From: Theobroma cacao
Taxonomy: Eukaryota; Streptophyta; Magnoliopsida; Malvales; Malvaceae
Length of the DNA: 64,000 nt
NCBI RefSeq assembly: GCF_000208745.1
Contig: NC_030853.1
Location: 7,172,554 to 7,236,553, forward strand
Direction: 5' to 3'
Positions 23,695 through 34,049 of the stretch are shown one piece after another. The notes beneath the pieces were generated by a model. The model saw nothing but the letters and a program-made list of their open reading frames with translations. It was not told where the DNA came from and made no database searches. The position numbers and the translations under genes are program-made. Each line of letters starts with the position of its first letter. Within the stretch, counting starts at the first letter, position 1.

Positions 23695-24045
23695 AAGGAT
23701 TTTCTCACTACAGGGAAGAGGTAGTCCAAGTTTGCATATGCTTCGGTTTTTCAAGCATAACTCCCACTACAAATGTCCAATTGACATGATTTTTGGTCAT
23801 TAGAAAGCTAAGAGACTGGGCTACAACTTTGATGTTTACCACTTTGCCCAGTTTTGATTAAAACTGCTCAAAATCATTACAAAAGTGAAAGCACTACACT
23901 AGGATTTTAGAACTACTTAAGAGTTTCTCTCTACAACGAGAAGCTTCAGCAAATTTCTCACTACAGTGAGAATTAGGCCAGTGTAACTCCCCTCCAACCC
24001 TAGAGTTTCTCGCTGCAGCAAGAATGAATCTCACTGTAGTGAGAA
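23695..24045. repeat. Palindrome cluster in LTR A'
   Basis: Includes ttctcactacagtgagaa (23955), ttctcgctgcagcaagaa (24007) and tctcactgtagtgagaaa (about 24028), plus two weaker copies (23698 and 23929). The first and third have both arms changed (CGCT to CACT, AGCG to AGTG) and still pair. Confidence 0.8.
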
Positions 24046-24234
24046 ACAGAGCAACTTAGTTAAAAAAGGTCTTGTTACATCAAAAGCCATTTTCTTGCGG
24101 AAATGAAAAGCAATTTGGGAGCAATTAACAATGCCAACATACAACACAATCACAATTATTTTCATAAACTTTCTATAACATATATATATATTTGTATATA
24201 AATACATCATCATGCATACCATCCCGCCACACTT

Positions 24235-24420
24235 AGCTCATGTGCACTCCCTACACGCACAAGGCAATATCATCATCATGTGCACTCCCTACTCGCACAT
24301 TTCAATATCATCATCATGTGCATTCCTTACTCGCACATTTCAATATCATCACACGCACTCCCGCCCACATCATTACTGGCATGTGCTCTCCCACACCACA
24401 CACGCATGGTCATTCTTATT
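24235..24420 (-). repeat. Minisatellite in LTR A', four to five units
   Basis: Units around catgtgcactccctactcgc followed by acatttcaatatcatcat; the most expanded version in this window. The ORFs here (24212-24569, three frames) are translations of the repeat. Confidence 0.85.
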
Positions 24421-27400
24421 ACACGATATTATCTATCAAGGCACAACACATATGTATGTATACCAATGAAATAAAAGAATACATGGACTCATCACAGTCA
24501 CATTTCACAATGCAAAATGTTTCATTAAAGGCTTATTCCCGTATACATTTTAAAGAAAAAGACAATTAAAACCTTTCAAGTAATTCACTCAAACATTTAC
24601 CCCAAATCATTTTAATGCAAGTTCACTCACCGGTATTTGTTAAATGTTTACCCAACTCCAACTTCCTCTAATGGTCCAAATGGGGTGGTGGGGCTTCGTT
24701 GGAACATATCATCACATTGGCATCACAATGAACTCAATTCACATAACCATAATTCTAAAAGCTATCTCCTAAATCATGTTCTACTAGTTATCCCTAACTA
24801 GCTTCCAATTGCTATTAAGCGGCTATTTACTTTCACTATTCTAATCACACTAAAGATGAATAAATATCCTCAACTACAAAACATTCACAAATCTATCCAC
24901 TAGCCATTTTCGATAACTAAAAAAAAATCAACTCTAATTCACTACTCACCTTGGTAGCTTTGTAATTGAGTTTTTTTCCAAAAAATTTTAAGCTATTATA
25001 GAAGCTCCCTCTTTCTCTCTCTAAAATGCCTAGCTAGTCAGAGGAAGTATGGAAGTAAGACTTTTCAAGGGTTTTTAAGTGAGAAAGTGAAAGAGCACAA
25101 AAGGTTCTATGAAAAGGTGCACAAAAGCATGAAAATTGGAGCTAACTTGAGAGAAGTTATGGAGGTTTCAAAACAAGCTTCCATGGAGGATGAAAGAAAC
25201 GTGAGATGGGAGGAAAAAGAAAAAGAAGTTCCTGGAAAAATGAGAATAAGCATGCTGGAAAAATGAGAATAAGTTGTTGGAAAATGATATTTATAGCTAA
25301 AGCTTATCCAACTTCACTTAAATTACGAAAATGCCCTTAACAAGTTGGCTTTCTCTTTCTCCAAATCTTTGTGCAATCTTTTTACTTTTTTGACACTGAG
25401 TCAAAGTCCATAATAGTCTAGAAATACTCGGGTTCACGAAAACTTAAAAATTTTGACTTGAGATGAAAAATGACCATTTTGCCCTTACCTTGGAAATCAT
25501 CATTATTTCTATTTTCTTTGTCATTTTATCCTTATTTTCATCATTCATTTATGCCTTAGGCCTACTTAGGCCTTAATATTATTTGAAAGCATACTTCTAG
25601 GGGCTCACTAAGGAAATGAAGAAATTACCACTAGTCCGTTATATTGCATCTACTTCCAGCTACGAGTCTATAAAGATCAAGGTCTCACAGAATGCATGCC
25701 TTGTGAACCAATTATAATGTGGGATTTTGTTTGTGGTAGCAAGAAGCTTCAAGGATTCAAGAACCGGATGCATGCATGTAGGTGGATCTTAGAATGCATG
25801 GTGATTTTAAGCTAGATAAGCAATGGGTAAGTGTTTTAGTCTTGATATCGCAAGTAGACAAGAGAAATGGGATGTGTATTAATTGTCTATGCTTGTGGTA
25901 GCAATGGTGAACGAGAATGTGAGGAAATGGTGAATTATATGTGGAACTCAAGCTAAAATCGAGAGGTAAGCATGCAATGTGACTACATTATGTTGTGTTG
26001 GCTGTGGTTGGTTGAAAGTATGTGGATTGCATGTTAAATTATTGTGAATGGTGACGATGAAAAATGTGAAATTAGAGTAAGGATTAATTGATTCAAGTGT
26101 TGCTCGTACATGCGTGTAATTAAATATATTGAGTACGAATTGTTGCTAGGAAGTGTGTGAATGAGGAAGGTTTGCCATGGTGGCATACCAAAGGAGATAA
26201 CGGGTGACCGACAAGTAGAATTAGTTAAAGATGCACCCAAACTGATAGCGACATAGTGTCCCGCTATTGTAAGGTGAGTTAGGGGTACCTATTTCAAAAT
26301 TTGCATAACTATATAATGATATACGTATAGTAAACATTGCTAGTTCTCTTTAAATGCATTTGAGGAAAGAATGAGTTGCTAGAAAATGATAGGTGGTTTT
26401 AAATACTTAATTGTGAAAGATTTATATACTGTTATCATGGAAAGCATGAGCTGGTAGAAATGCTAGGCAATTGTGGATGCCATGCCTTTTGAAATTGTTT
26501 TGAACATATATAAGTTATATATGTAAAGGGTTTTAAAAAATCAAAAACAAACTTTTTAACACGGTTTATGTCAAAGTGTGCCTTATTGTTTATGATATGT
26601 ACATTCATAAATAAATTACACGTTCACTATGTTGATTTGGTATTGAAACCTTATGCAAAGGTTTTACATCATAAAGTCTTACAAAGGGGTTTTATCATGT
26701 TACCATGAATGGTATTTTGGAAATGGATTTGAAATAAGCTTTTGAGAACCCAACTTGATTTTTAAATGGTTTTATCAAACTAGGAGATTTGAGAGTAGGT
26801 CGAATGTCACATCGGGATAGTGTGACCCTTTTGCACAAGTGAGCTCTAGCTAGAGAACCTTTGGGTCGTTGACGGGCTGTTAGACATGGCTAGGGCCACA
26901 GTCTATGATATATACGTGGCAAGGCCATGGGTTAATATATGTGGCTAGGCCACAAGTTGATATATGTGGTTGCGACCACATGATTTCTCCGATGTCGGCC
27001 AACATCGTTGAGACTGCCATGGTTGTGGGAATCTGGTGGAGTGGAGCTACCGAATTATTATACGTGGAAGCATGACCATGAGTTGATTATTTACGATTAC
27101 CGACTCGAGAATGATATCTCTTTGGGTTTTCAAACACGAATTCTTTCGTATGGGAGAAATACAAGTTTTTCCACAGCTCCAATATTTATACAATGATTTT
27201 GTGTTTAATACCTTGAGGATGAGATGGTTTATGAGCTTGTGAATAAGCTTGACAATGTTTGATTTCATGGGAGCATAGGTGATTATATTGATTTGATTTG
27301 AGTAAGATGTTAAATGATTTCGACGGTAGAAATCTTTTACTTTCATTGGTTTTAATATATTACTTGAAATGATTATTTTGCATCACAACTTTTTGGTTTA

Positions 27401-27970
27401 AATGTAAGGAACTAATATCCCATTTGATTTTCAATTGTTTATACATATTCATATGTTTTTAATATTCAAATTATCTATCCTTGGCTTATTTCCCATCTAA
27501 GCCCTATTCATGGAGCCGATGATCATTGACTCTGTGAGACTCAACCCCATATCTTCTTTTTGCAGATAGTGATCGACCTAACATGCAATCATCGGCACTT
27601 ATGGTCCACCGCAGATAAGTAAAGGCATCTCATAGCACTTTATTCCTAGTCACTCCATTGCTAGAGGTCGAGTCATTAGTAATGTATTTATTTTTTGTAA
27701 ATAGACACTAATCTCAATGTGATTATACAGTTACAGATTATACATTTGGATGTAGTTTTACAATTATGTGGAATAAAGGTTGAACAATTTATAACGGCGT
27801 TGGTTCAAATTATGTTACAAAGAGTCGTATGGTTTAAAGGGATTACTTAAGTTCGTGGAATGAATATAAGGTAATAACAAGAGTTCCAATTAAGGCTAGT
27901 TCGGGACTTGGCGGGTTTTCCCGTGAGACTCGGACGTCGGTAGCAATCAAGGAGCGGTCATTACAAGTAG

Positions 27971-28370
27971 AATCACCCTAACTTCTCTAGGAGTAATAAT
28001 TAGAGTTCTTGATCAACTCCGAGACCACATTTTCCCCAAGGTTTTCCACAACAACCTAGACTCCCAATGCAAGAAAAGAAACCATCCATGAAGGAGCTGC
28101 TTATGCAATATATGCTTAAGATAGATGCCTTTATTCATAATCAAGTAGCTTCATTCAAAAATCTTGAGACTCAAGTGGGGCAATTAGTCAATGCTGTCAA
28201 TAATAGGCCTCAGGGGATCTTACCGAGTAATATTGAACCTAATCTTAGGAAGGAAGGCAAGGAACCTTATATGGCGGTATTCCTTAGGAGTGGGAAAGAG
28301 GTTGGCAACAGTAGTAAGCAAGAAAAGCCACAAGAGAAGCCAATTAAGAATGAATTAGAAGATGGATAGT
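27971..28370 (+). pseudogene. Athila gag C-terminal part
   Basis: Resumes gag after LTR C'. The stretch 28067-28369 (100 residues open) has the Athila pattern KPSMKELLMQYMLKIDAFI, FKNLETQVGQLV and NNRPQGILPSNIEPN, then YMAVFLRSGKEV, which precedes protease in this lineage. A proline/glutamine-rich PHFPQGFPQQPRLP tract comes first. Not functional because upstream gag is broken. Confidence 0.88.
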
Positions 28371-28639
28371 CAGACAAGTAAGTACAAGTCAAGGATGCAT
28401 TGGTAACACACCTTTCTCCTCCATTTCCTTAGCACTGCTAGAAGCAAAAGTTAGCTACTCATTTTAAGAAATTTCTAAAGTTATTCAAAAACTCCACATC
28501 AATATCCTCTTTGTTGAAGCGTTGGAGCAGATGCTTTCAAATGTTAAGTTTTTAAAATATATCTTGACAAAGAAGAGGAAATTTGGTGAGTACGAGATAA
28601 TGGCATTCATTGAGGAGTGCAGCTTTATTATTTAGAACA

Positions 28640-29090
28640 AGTTGCCACTAAAGCTTAATGATCGACAGAGTTTTTCTATACCTTGTGCTATTGGTAAATC
28701 TAAATGTTCCAAAGCTCTATGTGATTTGGGTGCTAGTGTGTCAGTGATGCCTTTATCTGCTGCTAGGGAACTTGGACTTAAAGACATTCAACCTATTATA
28801 GTTGCCTTGCAATTAGTACATAGAACAATTCAACACTTGTTGGGATCATAGAGGATGTGTTCGTTAAAATGACGCATCTTTGCGTCCTGGTTGACTACCT
28901 TGTGCTTGAGATGTAAGAGGATGTGAAAATTCCTTTAATCTTGGGATGGCTTTTCGTAGCAACCGCAGTTGCACTCATTGATGTGAAAGAAGAAAAGATA
29001 AATTTTAGAGTTGGAGAGTAAGTAGTGGAGTTCAATATTTTCAATGCAATTAAGCTTCCTACCTCTTCAACTAGTTGCTTTTAGAATGGA
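28640..29090 (+). pseudogene. Athila protease (broken)
   Basis: Aspartic protease of the Athila lineage: LPLKLNDRQSFSIPCAIG, then ALCDLGASVSVMPLSAARELGL, in which D-L-G-A is the lineage's usual form of the active site. After a stop near 28850 it continues with VLVDYLVLEM and IPLILGWLFVATAVALIDV (the ILG motif) up to about 29040. It would cleave the Gag-Pol polyprotein. Immediately after it pol is missing; see the integrase tail at 29238. Confidence 0.85.
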
Positions 29091-29224
29091 TGTGGTTGAT
29101 GAGGGCAATGGTAAGCCTCTCCAACTATAAATGATCAAGCACCAACCTTTGGATTAAAGCTACCACCTTTACAGATCAAAACCGAGTAGTCGCTAGAAGA
29201 GCATCATCCACCACCTCTCAGTTG

Positions 29225-29441
29225 TCTTGATTTTCATGTTGGACAACAAGTGTTACTTAGTAATTCCAGCTTCAAACTTTTTCCATGGAAACGTAAGGCA
29301 AGATGGTTGGATCCTTTTAAAGTGATCAAGATCTATCCATGTGAGATAACAAAGATAGAGAGTGAGGCCACTAGAGTGCTTATGGTCAATAGAATTAGCC
29401 TCAAGCCGTATGGTGTTGATGAGAAATCTAGAATGGGGTGA
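29225..29441 (+). pseudogene. Athila integrase C-terminal tail (after internal deletion)
   Basis: Reads FHVGQQVLLSNSSFKLFPWK, ARWLDPFKVIKIYP and VNRISLKPYG, the C-terminal domain of Athila integrase. It follows, within about 200 bp, the proline/leucine-rich linker that normally stands before reverse transcriptase (HPPPLS at about 29205-29225). RT, RNase H and the catalytic integrase core are therefore absent. The element is non-autonomous. Confidence 0.85.
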
Positions 29442-30987
29442 TTCAGTCAAGCTAATGACTATAAAGAAGCGCTTCTTAGGAGGCAACCCAAGTTTTTGAA
29501 ACTCTTAATCTTTTTTATTGGAATTTTTTTTTAGATTTTCCCATTAATGTGTTTTTGTTCTTTTTCTTATTTAGATTTTTGTCACCGGAACAAGTCCTCC
29601 TAAACAACTTTGGATATAATGAATCCTTCGTAACCCAGGGAAGTATTCTTGACTTTTTTTCTTTACTTTTAAACATTGAGGACAATGTTATTTCTAAGTT
29701 TGGTGGGGACTTTTCAGTTTTTAAGCTTCATTTTCTTTATGTTTTTAGACTTTAAGTTTAGTTAAGTTGTTTATCATTTAATTTTCTACATATTTTAAGA
29801 TCCTGAACTAGAGTTAGTTGCACCAATTTATGTGATTCACCTATCCAATGATGAAAAATCAGTTATCTTGTTATCTTTTTCTCTTAGTAGATGTATATAT
29901 TATTTGAGTATTATGTTGAACTCTCATGATAACCATCATTGTAGGATGAGATTTCCACAATTTGAGTACTATATCTCTTGCATGGAATTGTTGTGTACAT
30001 TTTGAGAAGATTTATGTGAATGAAAATTATCGAATAATGTATGAGATTTAGAATTTCTTTGAGTTTCTCTCGAGGCGAAATCATAGACTATACTTAGTTA
30101 AGGAATGGCTTAAGCCATCCTTGGACTGAATGAGCTTTTTGAGCCACCTTACTATATATTTTTATTCCTGGAATACCTCTTTGAGCCTAATGTAATATTT
30201 TCTTTGTTTAAACACTTAATTAGTAGCCTAAACCCTGAAATAAAATGTTCCAATTTTTGCACCCCTCACTTCTAAGTGCATAAGTCAATTTACGAAGTGT
30301 AATGAGATAGATAGTGAAAAAAGGTAGGAAAGATGAAAAATGACTAAAAGTTCAAAAACATGATTATACTCAATCTCACTACCCAATAAAATAAATAAGT
30401 TTAGGGGTGTGAAAATAGTGAGAAAAAATAAAAGGGAAAGAAAAGGAATGAAGTGTTAAACAAAAGAAAAATTGAAGGAAAAAGGAGTATACTTGGTGAA
30501 AGAAAATAAAGCTCTAAGTAGACCATAAATTGACTATGTGCTTAAGGTGAATTGAGCCACAAAATACCTCAATCCTACCTTCACCCTAGCCACATGTTAC
30601 AAGCCAAATAAAGTCTTAAGGATCCTTAATTAAGTGTTAGTCTACATTAGTGGAGAGAGAGAGAGGAAAAGCAAACATATGAAACTCTAGACTAATTTGA
30701 ATTTCGCATGAGCATAAATTTATCCGGATTGCATGATGTTCATTGTAATAGATTGCACACACACACAAGAATCCATTCAAGAATGAGCTTGCATTTGAGC
30801 TAAAATGTGAACTTAAAAAATATTTATGTTTTGTTTAAGTTGAGAAAATGGGATGACTTATGAGAAATTTAAAGGTCATCATTAACTTAGTCTAAACTAC
30901 TTCTAATTAGATGTTTTCTTCGGTTACGTTATTTCCTTTTATTTTAAGTTTTGCTTGAGGACTAGCAAAATATTAAATTTGGGGCTG
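29442..30987 (+). other. Athila 3' non-coding region
   Basis: Begins with the conserved aggaggcaacccaagttttt block (29477) that follows pol in Athila elements. I recognise no env-like ORF; the 68-residue frame at 29549 has no domain. Ends in the polypurine tract before the 3' LTR. Confidence 0.7.
30972..30987 (+). promoter_or_regulatory. Athila polypurine tract region
   Basis: attaaatttggggctg immediately before the 3' LTR start TGATAACTC. Athila elements carry a TTTGGGG-type tract here; it primes plus-strand DNA synthesis. Confidence 0.7.
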
Positions 30988-32570
30988 TGATAACTCTATT
31001 ATATAGAGTTATCTTGCCATATTTTGAGTGGTAAAATGGCTAAGTCTTTGAGTTTAGGCAAAGTTTTGAGTAGTTTTCTTTATTTTTCTCTAATTAGTTA
31101 ACTCATGGTTAAGCTAGTTTACTTCAAGTTATTTTAGCTCATTTGTATGCTTAAAAATCCTATTTTAGCTATGGTTGATTCAGCTCCTATATTTTTAAGG
31201 TCCTCAAAAGAGAAGGGGTCAAATGGCAAGGAATTGTACAAGTTGGCTAGGTGTAGACTTCACTGAACATGTTGTGGTATTTTCAACGTAACTCAAGCTA
31301 CAAAAGTCCAAGAAAAGTGATTCTTAGACCATTGGAAATCTAAGAGGAAGGGCTACAAATTTCATGTTTATTAATTTGTTCAGTTCTGATCCGAACATAG
31401 TCAAAATTGCATTAGAAGTCATCAGACCGAAGCATACTACATAATGCAAGACAGCAAGTTTCTCGCTGCAGCACAAATCCATACTTGCTACAGCAAGAAA
31501 CATGAAGAAATTAGCACCAAGTCAAAGACTTTCTCGCTGCAGCAAGAATCCATTTTGTCTGTAGCAGGAACACATCATTTAATGAAAAATTTCTACATGG
31601 GTTTTTTATGGCTAGGGCTGAAAGTGGGGGGTATAAATACATGTTTTTGAACAGAGGAAAGGAAGTTTTTGAAGAAGGAGAAAAAGATAACTTTCTGCAA
31701 AAATGGAAAAGAGATGATTCAAGGATTTCTTGGGAGTTTCAATAATCTACATCAGTTGATTTTTGTCTCACTAGTTCTATCTTTCTCTCTCTACCTTTTA
31801 TTGTAGAAATGAATATTTTTCTAGAAATATTGGGTTTTGTATTAATATGCTGAACTAAATTTATACTCTTAGGATTATGGATAATCTCTACTTGTAGATT
31901 GGATATTTTAACTTTCTTTTACTTAATATTAATGGTATTGTGTTGCTTATTTCAAATCTATGCTTATTACTTCTATTTGCTTGATCAACAATTAGATTAA
32001 GTCTCTAAATGCAACTTGGCAAAGAGAATTTAGACTAGACCAAGGATTTAAATAGCATGTGTTCATTTCACTTAGGGATTATCTGATTTGATTAGTATTT
32101 AGGATAGAAATATACTTAAATACCTTGTGCAGCCAAATTTAGAGCATAAGCTTAGTGAAATTACCTTAATTAATTTACATAGACATATGAAAAATTAATT
32201 AAGATAGGTAGGTTTACGATATCTCGACAGAGAATTATAGATAAATTTATACTCTAGGCTAGCAACCAACCCATTAATATAAGTATAAAGAAGGAGATTA
32301 AATTCAAATGAAAGGTAGAGTAATTCCACAATCTTAAGTCTTACTTCACTAGTCCTTTAGATATTTTTAGAATTAATTCATTAGTTAAGCTTTGTTACTT
32401 TAATTTTAGTTTTAATTAATTTCAAATTAGATTTACTTGGATAAGATTAGGGTGCCAAATTTTAATAGTTAGCAAGAATTTAGATGCAATTGCCTATGGA
32501 GACGATATATTACTTACTACTGTATTACTTGTGTGGCACGTGCGCTTGTGTGTGTGTAAAACCAGGCACA
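30988..32570 (+). mobile_element. Athila 3' LTR
   Basis: Pairs with 18852-20405. Palindromic start (arms GATAACTCTAT and ATAGAGTTATC, 3-base spacer). TATA tataaat at 31632. Shared module about 31290-31420. Two GCTGCAG palindromes, tttctcgctgcagcacaa (31459) and tttctcgctgcagcaaga (31530). End gtaaaaccaggcaca. Confidence 0.92.
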
Positions 32571-32575
32571 CTCTT

Positions 32576-33251
32576 TATGCTTAATATTTTTAAATTGAAA
32601 ACCTAACCTAATTTTACCGAAACTAAACTACTTTGGCCTAATAATTCTTAATTTGGGGTTAGAATAAGTCTAGAACCTAATAGACTTAAGTTGGCTTGCA
32701 TAACTGTCTTTTCCATAGCCATTTATCAATATTTTCTCTTTGACGCTGCGACATACCCCGTCTAAGCCACAACGCTCCCTTTTCTTCATGTCTTCTTCAT
32801 GTCGACTGCTACACTCTATCAACTTCCAATAAGCTTTTCTCCATCTTAGAAGCCGAATTGTGCAAAGTAATTTGCATAAAAATTGTATCTCTATCTCTTA
32901 ACTTTCCAATGATCCAAGAATTGCATCAAAATACCATCAACATGTACAAACATGTATCTTTATGCTCAAAACACCACAACATGTATGAACATGGTCTAAA
33001 CTCCTTAAACACCTTTCTTTACCTAATTAAGCCTTATTCTTCTAAAGTCTTACAAAAACATAAAAACTAATAAATAATAACTAAACTAAGATAAATAAAC
33101 ATAATATTAGTATAAAATAAAGTAACTTAATAAAAATAAACTAATTAGAAAGATAACTAAAAGTAACTAAATCTGTAACCTAAATTCAAGAACTTAGCTA
33201 ACTTTTAAGAACAATTTGAGATAAAAATAATTCTATTTCATAGAATTATCA
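32576..33251 (-). mobile_element. LTR D, 5' part (Athila-type solo LTR)
   Basis: Minus strand starts TGATAATTCTATGAAATAGA at 33251, the same design as the Athila LTR (palindrome arms GATAATTCTAT and ATAGAATTATT). Further in, plus-strand ttaactttccaatgatccaa (about 32896) corresponds to the shared module. It is cut by the Athila element, whose target duplication lies in it, and continues at 18851-18684. With both parts about 845 bp. It sits in G2 reverse transcriptase. Confidence 0.65.
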
Positions 33252-33256
33252 TCCAT

Positions 33257-34044
33257 AGAAGCTACTGGCACATTCAGAAGACCAAAACACATAACCAAAA
33301 ACTCACAATGTCCATACCTAGTATGGAACGCGATCTAAGGCCCATCCTTCTACCTAATCTTGAGTTAGTGGTAACCAGAACACAGATCAATCTTGGAGAA
33401 ATGTTGTGCTCCTATAACTGGTCAAACAAATCGCCAATATGAGAAAGTGGATACTTATTTTTTATCGTTACCTTATTAAGCTATCTATAATCGATGCATA
33501 GCCTGAGTGATCTATTCTTTATCCTTACAAACAATACTAGTGCACCCCATGGTGACACATTTGGGTGTATAAAACCCTTATTCGACAAATCCTTTAACTG
33601 ATCCTTGAATTCTTTAAGTTTAGCCGATACCATACAGTGTAGTGGAATGAATATCAGTCAAGTATCGCTCACCAAATTTATGCAAAACTTGACCTCGTTA
33701 TTTGGGGGTAAGCCAAGTAGTTCTTTCGGAAACACATAAAAAAACTCCCTAGCTATGGGCACATCCACTACACTTCTGACCTCCACCTAAGTATCTCTAA
33801 TAACTGTAAAAAATCCTCGGCATTCATTTTGAAACAATCTCCTCATCGTCATGATGAAAACCACATTGGTTGGAACAATACAACAATCACCCTGAATGCT
33901 AAAAGACGACTTCCTTGGGTAATTGAATGTAAATAGCTTAAAATGGTGGTTGACACTAACGTAATTTAGCAAAAGCCAATCTATACCCAAAATCACATTA
34001 AAGTCTAGCATATTGAGCAAAACCAAAGTGGTTTGTGTGTCCTT
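33257..34044 (-). pseudogene. G2 protease end and reverse transcriptase start (broken)
   Basis: Minus strand from 34044: protease end with FNVILGIDWLLLNY (the ILGxDWL motif, open frame 34026-33787), a linker, then RT from about 33640 to 33257, including LFDQL, an LGYHxL-like motif in shifted frame, and RYGHCEFLVM, ending at a MD pair where other copies read [12 protein letters not shown] follows. The next RT part present (18683) begins at the GYY motif, so about 120 residues including the catalytic IDD region are missing. Many stops. Protease upstream is interrupted by LTR S at 34050. Confidence 0.82.
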
Positions 34045-34049
34045 ATCCC

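Larger units (their letters stand above)
23006..25689 (-). mobile_element. Solo LTR A' (family A), 2684 bp
   Basis: On the minus strand starts TGTGAGACCTTGATC at 25689 and ends tttgggtcgtgaca at 23006. Perfect 5-bp target duplication. Same internal order as f: TATA (25288-25295), minisatellite (24235-24420), TA run (24180-24190), palindrome cluster (23695-24045) and shared module (about 23750-23890). No internal element sequence, hence solo. The innermost guest of the deepest nest. Confidence 0.92.
21566..27965 (+). mobile_element. LTR C' (solo), containing LTR A'
   Basis: Starts TGTAACACCCCGTAACCTCG and ends gagcggtcattaca. Without A' and one target copy it is about 3.7 kb. Flanked by GGCAG (21561-21565) and AGTAG (27966-27970): two differences, both transitions. 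Removing it rejoins Athila gag (..aatcctgggt + aatcaccctaac..). Homologous to solo LTR C along its length, but its last 60 bases differ from the common tail. Purine-rich stretch at 22740-22880. Open frames on the minus strand at 22267-22932 are antisense of that low-complexity region and not genes. Confidence 0.85.
18852..32570 (+). mobile_element. Athila-type Ty3/gypsy element containing nested LTRs C' and A'
   Basis: 5' LTR 18852-20405, primer-binding site 20412-20429, gag 20634-21565 and 27971-28370, protease 28640-29040, integrase tail 29238-29441, long 3' non-coding region, polypurine tract 30972-30987, 3' LTR 30988-32570. Target duplication CTCCT (18847-18851) versus CTCTT (32571-32575), one C/T difference. 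Without its guests it would be about 7.3 kb, short for an Athila element because most of pol is deleted. The host is LTR D. Confidence 0.9.

Noticed and set aside
24212..24569. Overlapping His/Ser-rich ORFs
   Set aside because: Translations of the LTR A' minisatellite, open in three frames at once.
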